Assembly (NCBI RefSeq): GCF_025770785.1
Contig: NZ_JANZLA010000004.1
Coordinates: 287,869-351,868, forward strand
Reading direction: 5' to 3'
Source: Cellulomonas sp. SG140
GTDB taxonomy: Bacteria; Actinomycetota; Actinomycetes; Actinomycetales; Cellulomonadaceae
Length of the DNA: 64,000 bases
The notes under the pieces are model-generated. The model was not told the DNA's origin. It saw nothing but the letters and a program-made list of their open reading frames with translations, and did no database searches. The translations under genes and the position numbers were made by a program. This document shows, in pieces, positions 9,468-19,003 of the stretch (position 1 is its first letter; every line of letters starts with the position of its first letter).

Positions 9468-9577
9468 GGACCCCGCGCGGGCGCGTCCTGCGCGGATCCG
9501 TTCGCTGCGCTTCGTAGCGTGGTTGCCCGACGGGCGTCCGGTGGGGGCGGCCGCCTGCACGACGGAGGGCGACGAAC

Positions 9578-10216
9578 GTGGCGACGACGAGCCGGAGGCT
9601 GCCGGCCCGGGTGTACTGGGTGCGACGGGCGGTGGTGCTCGGCGTGCCGCTGGTGCTGCTGCTCCTGGTGCTCGTCGTGATCCACCCGTGGGCCGGCAAG
9701 GCCGCGGACCGCGCCGCCGCCCGCGCACCGGTCACCACGTCGGCGACGACGTCCGCGGCGGCACCCGCCGCGCCGGCGAGCCCGTCACCGACGCCGACCC
9801 CCACACCGTCCCTGCGTGGGGGTGTCGGCGACTGCCAGCCGGCACAGCTCGCGCTCGGCCTCACGCCGACGGCGGTGGACGTGCCGGCCGGCGTCAGCCC
9901 GACGTTCACGGTGACCATCAAGAACACGGGGACGGCGCCGTGCCTGGTCGATGCCGGCGACGCCTACCGCGAGGTGGTGATCACGTCCGGTGCGGACCGG
10001 GTGTGGTCGTCCAAGGACTGCGTGGCCGCCAACGCACCGCGGCGGACGCTGCTGCTGGCCGCGGGCCAGTCCGACACCACCCAGGTGCCGTGGAACCGGG
10101 TGCGCTCGGCGGCCGGGTGCCCCGGTGGGCTGTCACGTCCGGGGACGGGGACGTACCAGGCGACGCTGAACCTCGCGGGCGCGACCGGCGGGCCGGCGGT
10201 GTTCGTCCTGCACTGA
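9578..10216 (+). CDS. Membrane-anchored extracellular protein, unknown function
   Basis: About 212 residues: a short basic N-terminus, one transmembrane helix (about residues 18-36), a Ser/Thr/Pro/Ala linker and an extracellular domain of about 130 residues with four cysteines in the pattern of two disulphides. The segment TVTIKNTGTAPCLVDAG suggests an Ig-like beta-sandwich. GTG 9578 is preceded by GGAGGG, and a TAGCGT hexamer at 9515-9520 could be its promoter. I do not recognise a characterised family. Confidence 0.75.
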   Translation: MATTSRRLPARVYWVRRAVVLGVPLVLLLLVLVVIHPWAGKAADRAAARAPVTTSATTSAAAPAAPASPSPTPTPTPSLRGGVGDCQPAQLALGLTPTAVDVPAGVSPTFTVTIKNTGTAPCLVDAGDAYREVVITSGADRVWSSKDCVAANAPRRTLLLAAGQSDTTQVPWNRVRSAAGCPGGLSRPGTGTYQATLNLAGATGGPAVFVLH

Positions 10217-10241
10217 GCTCGCGCTGCACGGGCGGCACGGA

Positions 10242-10257
10242 GGGTCGTCGACGACCC
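10242..10257. terminator. Palindromic hairpin between convergent genes
   Basis: GGGTCGTCGACGACCC is a perfect 16-bp palindrome in the 55-base gap between the converging stops of the gene at 9578 and disA. It could terminate transcription from both sides, although there is no T run. Confidence 0.55.
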
Positions 10258-10271
10258 CAGCGGGACGGGTG

Positions 10272-11345
10272 TCAGACGTAGCGCTCGAGGATGCTGGACT
10301 CGGCGAGCCGGGACAGTCCCTCGCGGACCGACCGGGCGCGCTGCTCGCCGACACCGTCGACGGACATCAGGTCGTCCACGCCGGCCGCGAGGAGCTTCTG
10401 CAGGCCGCCGAAGTGTGCGACGAGCCGGTCGACCACGGTGCTGGGCAGGCGCGGGACCCGCGACAGCAGGCGGTAGCCGCGGGGGCCGACCGCGCCGTCG
10501 AGCGTGTCCGTGCTGCCCGGCAGGCCCAGCACGCGGGCGATGTGCGCCAGGTCCAGCAGCTCGGTGGACGTCAGGTCGGCCAGGGCGGCCAGCACCTGGT
10601 CGACGTCGCGGCGCGAGGTGTCGACGTAGTCGCGGATCACCAGCGCCCGATCGGCGCCCGCCCCGGCGATCAGCTCGTCGAGCTGCAGTGCCAGGAGGCG
10701 GCCGTCGGAACCGAGCTCGACGACGTAGCCGTCGATCTCCTCGCTGATGCGGCGCACCATCTCTAGGCGCTGCACCACCGCGGACACGTCCCGCACCGTG
10801 ACCAGGTCCTCGATCTCGAGGGCCGACAGGGTGCCGCTGACCTCGTCCAGCCGGGCCTTGTACCGCTCCAGGGTCGCCAGCGCCTGGTTGGCGCGGGACA
10901 GGATGGTGGTCGAGTCCTCGAGCTGGTGCCGGGCGTCGCCGACGTAGATCGCGATGATCCGCATCGACGCGGACACCGAGATCACCGGCAGGCCGGTCTG
11001 CTTGGCGACGCGCTCGGCGGTGCGGTGACGGGTGCCCGACTCGGACGTCTCGATGCTGGGGTCCGGGAGCAGCTGCACCGCGGCGCGGACGATGCGGTTG
11101 GTCACCGGGTCCAGCACCACGGCGCCGTCCATCTTGCACAGCTCGCGCAGGCGGGTGGCGCTGAACTCGACGTCCAGCACGAAGCCACCCGAGCACAGGC
11201 GCTCGACGGCCTCGTCCATGCCGAGCACGATCAGCGCCCCGGTCCGCCCCCGCAGGATGCGCTCGAGCCCGTCGCGCAGGCCGCTGCCGGGCGCGACGGC
11301 GCTGAGGGTGGAGCGGAGCAGCTCCTCCTGGGACGGGGCAGGCAC
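10272..11345 (-). CDS. disA: DNA integrity scanning diadenylate cyclase DisA
   Basis: Makes cyclic di-AMP from ATP while scanning DNA; octameric cytosolic enzyme. It has the N-terminal DAC domain with MDGAVV (the DGA motif) and the GTRHR motif, a central helical linker, and a C-terminal helix-hairpin-helix domain near [14 protein letters not shown]. With GTG 11345 the protein is 357 residues, almost the mycobacterial length. That start has TACCAT at 11352-11357 (minus strand) 6 bases upstream. A frame extending to 11471 would add residues with no counterpart in known DisA. It lies 109 bases after radA, its usual neighbour. Confidence 0.97.
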   Translation of the reverse strand: MPAPSQEELLRSTLSAVAPGSGLRDGLERILRGRTGALIVLGMDEAVERLCSGGFVLDVEFSATRLRELCKMDGAVVLDPVTNRIVRAAVQLLPDPSIETSESGTRHRTAERVAKQTGLPVISVSASMRIIAIYVGDARHQLEDSTTILSRANQALATLERYKARLDEVSGTLSALEIEDLVTVRDVSAVVQRLEMVRRISEEIDGYVVELGSDGRLLALQLDELIAGAGADRALVIRDYVDTSRRDVDQVLAALADLTSTELLDLAHIARVLGLPGSTDTLDGAVGPRGYRLLSRVPRLPSTVVDRLVAHFGGLQKLLAAGVDDLMSVDGVGEQRARSVREGLSRLAESSILERYV

Positions 11346-11454
11346 CAGGCGATGGTATAGGCCGATGCTGCGGAGAGCCTGGAGGGGTCCGCGGGCGTTC
11401 GGGTGAGATGGCACCGCCCGCGGGACGGGCACGACGGCGTCGACCCGGAGCAGG

Positions 11455-12918
11455 TCAGCCGTGCTGGCCACCCCGCAGCCGGGTCACATTGGCGGGGACA
11501 CCGACTCCCGCGGCGTCGACCGCCTGCGCCAGGTCGCCGGCGCCGATCACCTGCATGCCTTCCGGGACGATGAGGCCCTCGAGGCTGCCGGCCGGCACCA
11601 CGGCCCGCCGGAAGCCGAGCCGAGCGGCCTCCGCCAGCCGCCTGTCCACCCCGGCCACCGTCCGGATCTCGCCGGCGAGGCCGACCTCGCCCACCGCGAC
11701 CAGCCCGCGCACCAACGTCTCGTCCTCCCGCGCGCTGACGGTCGCGAGTGCCAGCGCCAGGTCGGCTGCCGGCTCGACGACCCGGGCCCCGCCGACGGTG
11801 GACACGTAGACGTCCTGGTCGGAGAGGCGTGCGCCGAGCCGGCGCTGCAGCACGGCGAGCACCATCGACAGCCGGGCGGAGTCGACCCCGGAGGTGGTCC
11901 GGCGCGGGTTCGGTGCCGCGCTCGGTGCGACGAGCGCCTGCACCTCTGTGGCGAGCGGGCGGCGGCCCTCGAGCGTCACCGTCAGGCAGGTGCCGGGCAC
12001 CGGGTGCAGCGCCTGGGACACGAACAGACCGCTCGGGTCGGCGAGGCCGACGATGCCGCGCTCCGACAGGTCGAAGCAGCCGACCTCGTCCGTCGGGCCG
12101 TACCTGTTCTTGGTGGCGCGCAGCATCCGGAGGCGAGAGTGCCGGTCGCCCTCGAACTGGCACACGACGTCCACCAGGTGCTCCAGCGTCCGTGGGCCCG
12201 CCACCGACCCGTCCTTGGTCACGTGGCCGACGAGCACCACCGGCAGGTCACGGCTCTTGGCGGTGGCGATCAGGGCCGCGGCGACCTCTCGGACCTGCGC
12301 GACACCGCCGGCCGTGCCGTCCACCAGGGCGGACGCGACCGTCTGCACCGAGTCGAGCACCAGCAGGTCCGGGTCGACCTGCTCGACGTGACCCAGGACG
12401 GTGGCGAGGTCCGTCTCGTCCGCCAGCCGCAGTCCGGGGTGCAGCGCTCCGATGCGGTCGGCGCGGAGCCGGACCTGGCCCGCGGACTCCTCGCCGGTGA
12501 TGTACAGCACGGTGCGGCCGGCAGCGGCCGTGCGGGCGGCCACGTCGAGCAGCAGCGTGGACTTGCCGACGCCCGGCTCGCCGGCCAGCAGCACGACGGC
12601 GCCGGGCACGAGCCCGCCGCCGAGCACGCGGTCCAGCTCGGACACACCTGTGGGACGGGCCCGGGCCGCCTCCACGTCGATCTCGCCGATGGGCCGTGCG
12701 GGCGACCGTGTCGGCACCACCGCGGCCGTGCGGGGCGCGCCGCCGCCCGGCCCGACGTCCTCGGACACCGACCCCCACGCCTGGCACTCGCCGCAACGGC
12801 CGACCCACTTCGACGTGGTCCACCCGCACTCGACGCAGCGGAAGGCCGGGCGGCTGCGGTCGGCGCGAGCGGCGTCACCACGGGGGGTCGCCGGGCGGCG
12901 CACGGAGGTGCTGGTCAC
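11455..12918 (-). CDS. radA: DNA repair protein RadA
   Basis: RecA-like ATPase that promotes branch migration in recombinational repair. About 487 residues: a C4 zinc finger starting at about residue 28 (CVECG and CGECQ), Walker [10 protein letters not shown], the RadA-specific KNRYG motif and a C-terminal Lon-like domain. GTG 12918 is supported by TACCGT (12926-12931, minus strand) 7 bases upstream; the open frame extends to 13593 but that part is composition only. It is the first gene of the radA-disA unit. In Bacillus RadA restrains DisA, so the pairing may be functional. Confidence 0.96.
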   Translation of the reverse strand: MTSTSVRRPATPRGDAARADRSRPAFRCVECGWTTSKWVGRCGECQAWGSVSEDVGPGGGAPRTAAVVPTRSPARPIGEIDVEAARARPTGVSELDRVLGGGLVPGAVVLLAGEPGVGKSTLLLDVAARTAAAGRTVLYITGEESAGQVRLRADRIGALHPGLRLADETDLATVLGHVEQVDPDLLVLDSVQTVASALVDGTAGGVAQVREVAAALIATAKSRDLPVVLVGHVTKDGSVAGPRTLEHLVDVVCQFEGDRHSRLRMLRATKNRYGPTDEVGCFDLSERGIVGLADPSGLFVSQALHPVPGTCLTVTLEGRRPLATEVQALVAPSAAPNPRRTTSGVDSARLSMVLAVLQRRLGARLSDQDVYVSTVGGARVVEPAADLALALATVSAREDETLVRGLVAVGEVGLAGEIRTVAGVDRRLAEAARLGFRRAVVPAGSLEGLIVPEGMQVIGAGDLAQAVDAAGVGVPANVTRLRGGQHG

Positions 12919-13036
12919 GCGTCGGACGGTAGCGGTGGGCACCGACACGGCCCCGGAGCAGGGGCACGACGCGGCGGACGCGTCGATAGGCTGCCGTCCG
13001 TCCGGCGCTCGGCCGGCGGTGCGGGGGTGGGACGGC

Positions 13037-13717
13037 ATGAGCGAGACGGCACACCACAGCGGGTCGGGGACGGGCGGGCGTCCGGCCTGGCTGCTTCCGG
13101 TGGCGATCGTCGCCGCCGTGGTGGTGGTCGCCGGGATCGTCGTCGGCGTCGTGCTGTCGCAGCGCTCGGGCAAGAGCGGCGCGACCGGTTCGCCCGCCGC
13201 CGCCAGCACCGTGGTGCTGCCGTCGCCCACGCCGACCGTCACGGCCGTCGCGCGGCAGGCGACCTCCGCCTTCGCCAAGGCGCTGCCGACCAGCGTGCTG
13301 CAGTACGCGCTCGCCACCTCGACGGCGGACACCGCCTGGCAGAACGCCGGTGCCCTCGAGGCGTGGGAGGAGACGTACACGGACGGGTCCGCGCACACGC
13401 TGAAGCTGCGTGCGGGCCAGTGGGAGACCGCCGACCAGGCGAAGGCGTTCGCGGCGACCCTGGTGGCGGCCGTGGCGACGCCCGCACCGACCGCCTCGGC
13501 CGCCGCCACCCCGTCGGCCGGAGCGAGCTCGACCGCCACCGCCGGGCTGCCGAAGTCGGGGGACGTCACCGCCGGTGGTGCGACGGTCGGCACCTACTCG
13601 GTGGTGGACTCCGGGGACGGCACCGCGACGGCGGTGTGGACCAACGGCCAGTCGGTGTTCATGCTGGTCGCGCCCGCTGCGGAGGCGTACGCCGCCTACA
13701 CGGCGTTCCCGCTCTGA
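13037..13717 (+). CDS. Single-pass membrane protein, unknown function
   Basis: 226 residues: a hydrophilic N-terminus of about 18 residues, one long hydrophobic helix (about residues 19-42) and an extracytoplasmic domain with Ala/Thr/Ser/Pro-rich linkers. Two parts of the domain look alike in layout: a YTDGSAHTLKLRAGQW segment and a TVGTYSVVDSGDGTATAVW segment. There are no cysteines. A TAGGCT hexamer at 12987-12992 may be its promoter. No family recognised. Confidence 0.7.
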   Translation: MSETAHHSGSGTGGRPAWLLPVAIVAAVVVVAGIVVGVVLSQRSGKSGATGSPAAASTVVLPSPTPTVTAVARQATSAFAKALPTSVLQYALATSTADTAWQNAGALEAWEETYTDGSAHTLKLRAGQWETADQAKAFAATLVAAVATPAPTASAAATPSAGASSTATAGLPKSGDVTAGGATVGTYSVVDSGDGTATAVWTNGQSVFMLVAPAAEAYAAYTAFPL

Positions 13718-13747
13718 GCCGGGGCGACCTGGTCGCTCGTCGGCCGC

Positions 13748-14269
13748 CTACACCCGGCTCGTCGGTACGAGGTAGCGCCGCACACGTGCCGCACCGTCCG
13801 CCAGCACGTCCTGGAGCACGCCGCCGCAGCGCTCGATGACGGCCGCTGACGCCACGTTGGCGTCGTCGCACGTCACCAGCGCCTGCTCGATGCCGAGACC
13901 GGCCGTGATCGCCAGACCCCCGCGGAGCAGCGCGGTGGCATAGCCGCGCCGGCGGTAGGCCGGCCGGACGCCGTAGCCGATGTGCCCGCCGACGCGGGCG
14001 AGGTACTCGTTCAGCCGGTGCCGCACGGACACGCGGCCGACCAGGTCGCCGTCCACCACGCCGACCAGGAACGTCGCCGGCACGTAGCCCGGCGGCAGGT
14101 CGCGCCCCTCCCGCGTCGCCGCCAGAAGCTCGACGTACCGGTCGAACGGCCGGCCGTCGCGCCCGACGAGGAAGTCGAAACCCTCGGCGGCGAGCTCGCG
14201 CTCGGCGAGCAGCGCCTGGGCCTCGTCGGCCGTCGTCAGGGGGCGGAGCAGCAGGGTCGGCTCGGGCAT
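13748..14269 (-). CDS. GNAT-family N-acetyltransferase
   Basis: 173 residues with the complete GNAT signature: beta strands carrying VGRVSVRHRLN, the GGHIGYGVRPAYRRRGYATA stretch with the acetyl-CoA loop RRRGYA, and ALVTCDDANVASAAVIERCG (motif B). This arrangement resembles RimJ/RimL-like and aminoglycoside-type acetyltransferases; the substrate is unknown. ATG 14269 has TACCAT at 14276-14281 (minus strand) 6 bases upstream and no Shine-Dalgarno sequence, so it is probably leaderless. Confidence 0.88.
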   Translation of the reverse strand: MPEPTLLLRPLTTADEAQALLAERELAAEGFDFLVGRDGRPFDRYVELLAATREGRDLPPGYVPATFLVGVVDGDLVGRVSVRHRLNEYLARVGGHIGYGVRPAYRRRGYATALLRGGLAITAGLGIEQALVTCDDANVASAAVIERCGGVLQDVLADGAARVRRYLVPTSRV

Positions 14270-14387
14270 CCGCCGATGGTAGGGGGCGGTCGCCGGTGGC
14301 AGGGGTGGTGGGCGGGACGACGCCCGAACGGCCTCGGCGGAGAGGTCGCCGCCGCTACGGTGACGGTGACGTCAGGGGGCGGTCGGG

Positions 14388-14819
14388 ATGGGCACGAGGT
14401 ACGGGTCCGCGGCGGCGGTGGCGACGGTGCTGCTTCTCGGGGGGTGCGGCGTCGCGGGTGCGGCGCCGGGGCCGGTGAGCGGGCCCGTGAGCGCTCCGAC
14501 GCCGACACCGACGCTCTGCGCCGAGTTCCCACCGCAGCCCCCGCTCCCCGGCGATGTCGAGGGCTGGTGGAGCTCCACGCCGGCGGACGCGGACGGGAAC
14601 GTGCTGACCGATCCGGCGGACTGGCCCGCCCAGCTGCGGGAGCACCCACGGACCGCGCTCGTGGACGCGGCCACGGGCCGCGTTGTCTCGAGCTGGGACC
14701 GGCGCACCTGCGGGCAGATCCCCGACTTCCGGCCGCCGAGCGGGCTCAGCGGGAACCAGCTGGTGGTGCTCGATGCGGACTCGGGCGGCGTGCTGGAGTC
14801 GATGCCGATGCAGCGGTAG
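14388..14819 (+). CDS. Small lipoprotein, unknown function
   Basis: 143 residues. The N-terminal signal ends in a lipobox (LLGGC, Cys about residue 20), so the mature protein should be anchored to the outer face of the membrane. The mature part has two cysteines and no motif I recognise; it is rich in Asp, Pro and Trp. ATG 14388 follows CAGGGGG at suitable spacing, and a TACGGT hexamer at 14356-14361 is a plausible -10 box. Confidence 0.75.
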   Translation: MGTRYGSAAAVATVLLLGGCGVAGAAPGPVSGPVSAPTPTPTLCAEFPPQPPLPGDVEGWWSSTPADADGNVLTDPADWPAQLREHPRTALVDAATGRVVSSWDRRTCGQIPDFRPPSGLSGNQLVVLDADSGGVLESMPMQR

Positions 14820-14838
14820 CGCTCGACGGCGGACAAAT

Positions 14839-14868
14839 GTGACACAAATGCAAGAATTGTGATATAAT
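14839..14868 (+). promoter_or_regulatory. Near-consensus promoter in an AT-rich patch
   Basis: GTGACA (14839-14844), an 18-base spacer and a perfect TATAAT (14863-14868) lie in a 50-base patch that is strikingly AT-rich for this window. The ATG of the downstream gene begins 8 bases after the -10 box, so transcription should start at or next to it. It is the best match to a vegetative promoter that I see here. Confidence 0.7.
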
Positions 14869-14873
14869 AGAAT

Positions 14874-14891
14874 GTCATGTCTTCACATGAC
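14874..14891. repeat. Inverted repeat across the start codon
   Basis: GTCATGT and ACATGAC (14874-14880 and 14885-14891) flank CTTC and include the ATG at 14877. It could be an operator just downstream of the transcription start, or a hairpin at the 5' end of a leaderless mRNA. Confidence 0.5.
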
Positions 14892-15362
14892 GATTCTCTG
14901 GCGGGCCTCGATCCCGCCGTCCGGCAGTTTCTCCAGGACTGGACCCGGCTCGACGATCCTGCAGTGGCGCAGCGGCTGCTCGGGCCGGTGATCCTGGTCG
15001 GCGGTGCCGGCGTCGCCGGTGGCGCCCCGCCGTCGACGACGGCGCTGCCGAGCGAGCGGTTCGTCGCGGCGGTCGTCGGCCGGCAGCACGCGATGGCCGA
15101 CCTGCCCGCGCCGCGGCTGGGACGGGTCGACGTGGTGGAGCTGGGTGCGGCCCGTCTCGTCGTGACCGCGCAGTGGCACGTGGCGGGGCCCGGTGGCCCG
15201 CTCGAGCTGGTCGGGGACTTCCTGCTCGAGCGGACCGCCGGGCCCGGTCTGCGTGCGCTGGCCTACCTGCCTCGCACCGATGTGACGGCGATGGTCGCGG
15301 GTCAGGCCCCCGTCGTGGACGACGAGGAGGCGGAGCCGGATGCCGGGGCCGTGAGGTCGTAG
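14877..15362 (+). CDS. Hypothetical protein with possible SnoaL/NTF2-like fold
   Basis: 161 residues, soluble, with no signal peptide. It opens with an amphipathic helix (PAVRQFLQDWTRLDDPAVAQ) followed by alternating strands, a layout that recalls NTF2/SnoaL-like domains; this is a weak structural guess. The acidic C-terminus (DDEEAEPD) overlaps the end of the convergent glycosyltransferase gene by 61 bases. The gene sits behind the strongest consensus promoter in the window, with an inverted repeat over its start. Its job is unknown. Confidence 0.65.
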   Translation: MSSHDDSLAGLDPAVRQFLQDWTRLDDPAVAQRLLGPVILVGGAGVAGGAPPSTTALPSERFVAAVVGRQHAMADLPAPRLGRVDVVELGAARLVVTAQWHVAGPGGPLELVGDFLLERTAGPGLRALAYLPRTDVTAMVAGQAPVVDDEEAEPDAGAVRS

Positions 15363-17560
15363 ACCGTCACCCCGTCGACCGTCTGGGCGGTGTAGGTGGC
15401 GGCGACCCACGAGCTGATCTGGCCGGCGACGTCCGAGCCGCCGTTCGACCGGCCGAGGCCGCTGCCACCGATGTAGTAGTGGACCTGGCCGGCGGCGACC
15501 CACGCCTGGAACTGCGCGAGGGTCGGTGACGGGTCGGAGCCGTTGAAGCCGCCGATCGGCATCACGGACTGCTGCGTGGCCAGCTGGTAGCTCGCGGCGT
15601 TCTGCGAGCCGGTGGTCGCGGCGACCCAGCGGTACCGCGAGGCGTCGGCCTCGAGCATCGTCTTGAGGGTGGCGCTGACCGTCGTGCCGTTGAGCAGGCC
15701 GCCCATGCCGCCTGCGCCACCGGCGGTGCGGCCGGCGAAGCCCTGGCTCGGCACGGCGCCGGTGCCAGTCTGGCCGGTCCCGGTCGAGCCGGTGCCCGGC
15801 TGACCGCCAGGCAGCTGACCCGTCGTCCCGCCCGGTGCACCCACCGGAGGCTGCCCCTGCGTGCCACCCGGGAACTGGCCACCGCGGAACTGGCCACCGC
15901 GGAACTGGCCGCGCATCCCGCCAGGACCGCCGCCGAACCCGCTGCCGGCCACGGTCGGACCGGCGCTCACGATGGAGCCCGTGTGCGCGGTGGACACGGT
16001 CTGCAGCGTGTACGCGGTGGGCCCGGCCAGCGAGGCGGCCAGGGCAACCGCGGCACCGACGCCGGTCATGCGCCGGCCGGCACGCCCGCCGACCAGGCCG
16101 GGCCCGGCCAGCAGCAGCACCGCGCCCATGACGGCGGCGGCGAGGATCGCCACCCGCAGCCACGGCAGCCAGGTGGACGAGCGGCCGAGCAGCTGCCAGG
16201 CCCACGCCGCGGTGAGCAGCGTGGTTCCGGCCAGGACGAGGCGCGCGGCGATCGTCGTGCGCCGCCGCCACAGCAGCACCGACCCGATGCCGACCGGGGC
16301 GGCGACCGCCGGGGCGAGGGCGACGGTGTAGTACGCGTGGAAGATGCCGGCCATGAAGGAGAACGTCAGGCCCGTGACCACGAGCCACGCGAGCCAGGCA
16401 CCGACCTGGGCGCGGGCACCGCTGGTCCGCGGCGCGCGACGCAGCAGCCACAGCGCCGCCACCGCGAGGATCAGCGCGGCGGGCACCAGCCACGCGATCT
16501 GACCACCGACCTCGGAGCCGAACATCCGGGTGATGCCCGTGGCGCCCCAGTTGCCGCCGGCGTTGCCGCCACCGCCGCCGACCGACCCGACCTCGCTCCC
16601 GGTGATGCGGCCGAGGCCGTTGTAGCCGAACGTCAGCTCGAGGAACGAGTTGGTCTGCGAGCCCCCGACGTACGGCCGGGACGACGCGGGCCACAGCTCC
16701 ACGAGTGCCACCCACCAGCCGGCGGAGAGGACCATCGCGGCGACGGCGAGCAGGCCGTCGCGGACCCGCTTGAGCAGCGGCACGGGACCGGCCCACAGGA
16801 ACACGGCCGCCAGGCCGGGCAGGACGAGGAACGCCTGCAGCTGCTTGGTGAGGAACGCGAGTCCGACGAACACGCCGGCCAGGACCATCCACCGGGTGGT
16901 GCGTGGGCCGTCGACCGCCCGCATGGTGGCCCACACCGAGGCGATCAGCAGCAGGACCAGCAGGGCGTCCGGGTTGTTGAACCGGAACATCAGGGCCGCG
17001 ACGGGGGTCAGCGCCAGGACGGCGCCCGCCAGCAGGCCGGCCGTGGCACCGAAGTGGCGGCGGACCGTGCGGTAGAGGAGGGCGACGGACGCGACGCCCA
17101 TCAGCGCCTGCGGCACCAGGATCGACCAGGACGACAGGCCGAAGATCCGCACCGACAGCCCCATCACCCACAGGGCGGCCGGGGGCTTGTCCACGGTGAT
17201 GGAGCCGCCCGCGTCGGACGCCCCCCAGAGGAATGCCGACCAGGACCTGCTGCCGGCCTGGGCCGCCGCCGAGTAGAAGGAGTTGGCGTAGCCGGAGGCG
17301 GCGAGGTTCCAGAGGAACAGGGCCGCGGTGACGACGAGCAGACCGACGAACGCGGGGGTGTCCCAGCGGCGGTGGGCGGGGAGGTCGGTGAGCGTCGGGC
17401 GTGGGCCGAGGGGGGCCGGGGCGCCGTCGGACGGGGTGACGTCCGTCGGGTGCGGGCCTGTGGTCGGGTCGAAGGCCGGGGTGCCGAGGGGCACGGGCGC
17501 CGGGATGGGTGCGGGGCCGCCGGCGGCGCCGGGGGGCTGGATCGGGGCGGTGGTGGTCAT
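15302..17560 (-). CDS. GT39/ArnT-type membrane glycosyltransferase
   Basis: About 752 residues. After a Pro-rich cytoplasmic N-terminus come about a dozen transmembrane helices of the PMT/ArnT superfamily, which move sugars from polyprenyl-phosphate carriers onto acceptors outside the membrane. The loop motif DAGGSITVDKPPAALW matches the conserved Asp/Glu region, and FRFNNPDALLVLL fits the first helices. A Gly/Gln/Phe-rich segment with three 5-residue repeats lies before the C-terminal extracellular domain. ATG 17560 overlaps the upstream GT2-GtrA gene by 4 bases, implying coupled translation. The pair resembles YkcB-YkcC; the acceptor is unknown. Confidence 0.88.
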   Translation of the reverse strand: MTTTAPIQPPGAAGGPAPIPAPVPLGTPAFDPTTGPHPTDVTPSDGAPAPLGPRPTLTDLPAHRRWDTPAFVGLLVVTAALFLWNLAASGYANSFYSAAAQAGSRSWSAFLWGASDAGGSITVDKPPAALWVMGLSVRIFGLSSWSILVPQALMGVASVALLYRTVRRHFGATAGLLAGAVLALTPVAALMFRFNNPDALLVLLLIASVWATMRAVDGPRTTRWMVLAGVFVGLAFLTKQLQAFLVLPGLAAVFLWAGPVPLLKRVRDGLLAVAAMVLSAGWWVALVELWPASSRPYVGGSQTNSFLELTFGYNGLGRITGSEVGSVGGGGGNAGGNWGATGITRMFGSEVGGQIAWLVPAALILAVAALWLLRRAPRTSGARAQVGAWLAWLVVTGLTFSFMAGIFHAYYTVALAPAVAAPVGIGSVLLWRRRTTIAARLVLAGTTLLTAAWAWQLLGRSSTWLPWLRVAILAAAVMGAVLLLAGPGLVGGRAGRRMTGVGAAVALAASLAGPTAYTLQTVSTAHTGSIVSAGPTVAGSGFGGGPGGMRGQFRGGQFRGGQFPGGTQGQPPVGAPGGTTGQLPGGQPGTGSTGTGQTGTGAVPSQGFAGRTAGGAGGMGGLLNGTTVSATLKTMLEADASRYRWVAATTGSQNAASYQLATQQSVMPIGGFNGSDPSPTLAQFQAWVAAGQVHYYIGGSGLGRSNGGSDVAGQISSWVAATYTAQTVDGVTVYDLTAPASGSASSSSTTGA
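15871..15914. repeat. Three 15-bp tandem repeats inside the GT39 gene
   Basis: GGAACTGGCCACCGC occurs at 15871 and 15886, with a partial third copy at 15901. On the coding strand the units read as repeats of about five residues rich in Gly, Gln and Phe. Exact nucleotide identity suggests recent slippage, so the copy number may vary between strains. Confidence 0.8.
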
Positions 17561-18981
17561 CGGAGGATCCCTTCCGTGGCGGGCACGGTCGTGGCAGCCG
17601 GTGCCGGGAGCGCGGCCGCGGTGGTCGGTGAGCCGGGCACGAGCGCGGCGGCCGGTGCGGCCGCGGCGCGGAACACCCAGCCGCGCAGCAGGACGAAGCG
17701 CAGGACGGTGGCGACGAGGTTGGCGACGGTCAGCACGACGAGCTCGGCCGTCCGCCCGGCACCGGGCGCCAGCAGGTGCAGGCCCGTCAGCGAGCCGGAC
17801 GTCAGCGCCCAGGCCAGGGCGAACACCAGCAGCCCCTGTCCCTGGTGCTGCACGGCGCGGTTCCGGCCGCGGACGCCGAACGTGAACGCGCGGTTCGCGG
17901 CGGTGTTGGCCACGGCCGTGATCAGCAGCGCCAGGACGTTGGCGGCCTGCGCACCGAAGACCGGGGCCAGCACCAGGTACAGCAGCGCGTAGGCGAGCGT
18001 CGAGGCGACCCCGACGGCGGCGAACCGGACCAGCTGACCGAGCAGCCGGCGGTCGCGACGTGCGGTGCTGCCGGGGTGTGGTGTCCCCCCGGACGCGGCG
18101 TCGACCTCGTCGGCCACGGCCTCGTCGTACGCCGTCTCGTCCGCCGCGAACGCCGCGTCGGACGCCAGCGTCAGGTGCTGGCGGATCTCCTGCAGCGGCA
18201 GCCGCCCTGAGACCAGCTCGCGTGCCAGCCGGACGATGCCGGCCAGGTCGCCCCGAGCCGTCGCGACCACGTCCACCCGGCTGTCCGGGTCGTCCACCCA
18301 GTCCACCGGCACCTCGTGGATGCGCAGCCCGGCCTTCTCGGCCACCACCAGCAGCTCGGTGTCGAAGAACCAGCCCGTGTCGCTGACCAGGGGCAGCAGC
18401 TGCCGGGCCGCGTCCGCGCGGATCGCCTTGAACCCGCACTGCGCGTCCGAGAACCGCGCGGCCAGCGTGCCGTGCAGCAGCACGTTGTAGCAGCGGGAGA
18501 TCACCTCGCGGCGCGGGCCGCGCAGCACCCGCGACGAGCGGGACAACCGGGTGCCGATGGCCAGGTGCGAGTGGCCCGAGATCAGCGGGGCGACCAGCGG
18601 CAGCAGGGCCGACAGGTCGGTGGACAGGTCCACGTCCATGTAGGCGAGCACGGCGGCGTCCGAGGCGGTCCAGGCGGTGCGGAGCGCCCTCCCGCGGCCC
18701 TTGGCCTCGAGGTGCAGCAGTCGCACGCCCGGCAGCTCCTGGGCGAGCCGCAGGGCGATCGCCCACGTGCCGTCCGTCGAGGCGTTGTCCGCGATGGTCA
18801 GCCGTGCCGGGTAGGGGAAGTGCTCGTCGAGGTACCGCCGGGTGGCGCGCACGGCGCGCTCCAGGTCCTTCTCCTCGTCGTGCACCGGGATGACCAGGTC
18901 GAGCACCGGCGCGAGCGGCGTCCGGGGGACCTGGTCCGGCGCCGGCGCGGGAGCCGGCTGGTCGAGGCTGGTGGTGTCCAT
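17557..18981 (-). CDS. GT2 glycosyltransferase fused to a GtrA-like membrane domain
   Basis: About 474 residues in two modules. Residues 30-260 are a GT2 domain of the dolichyl-phosphate mannosyltransferase type: VIPVHDEEKDLERAV, ADNASTDGTW, and the metal-binding DVDLSTD. Residues 325-445 have four hydrophobic helices with RFAAVGVASTLAYALLYL and ANTAANRAFTFG, the GtrA/DPMS flippase-like domain. It probably charges a polyprenyl phosphate with a sugar and helps flip it, supplying the GT39 enzyme encoded next. ATG 18981 is 22 bases after the sensor kinase gene. Confidence 0.9.
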   Translation of the reverse strand: MDTTSLDQPAPAPAPDQVPRTPLAPVLDLVIPVHDEEKDLERAVRATRRYLDEHFPYPARLTIADNASTDGTWAIALRLAQELPGVRLLHLEAKGRGRALRTAWTASDAAVLAYMDVDLSTDLSALLPLVAPLISGHSHLAIGTRLSRSSRVLRGPRREVISRCYNVLLHGTLAARFSDAQCGFKAIRADAARQLLPLVSDTGWFFDTELLVVAEKAGLRIHEVPVDWVDDPDSRVDVVATARGDLAGIVRLARELVSGRLPLQEIRQHLTLASDAAFAADETAYDEAVADEVDAASGGTPHPGSTARRDRRLLGQLVRFAAVGVASTLAYALLYLVLAPVFGAQAANVLALLITAVANTAANRAFTFGVRGRNRAVQHQGQGLLVFALAWALTSGSLTGLHLLAPGAGRTAELVVLTVANLVATVLRFVLLRGWVFRAAAAPAAALVPGSPTTAAALPAPAATTVPATEGILR

Positions 18982-19003
18982 GCCTCGAGGTTGCCGAGCG
19001 GAC

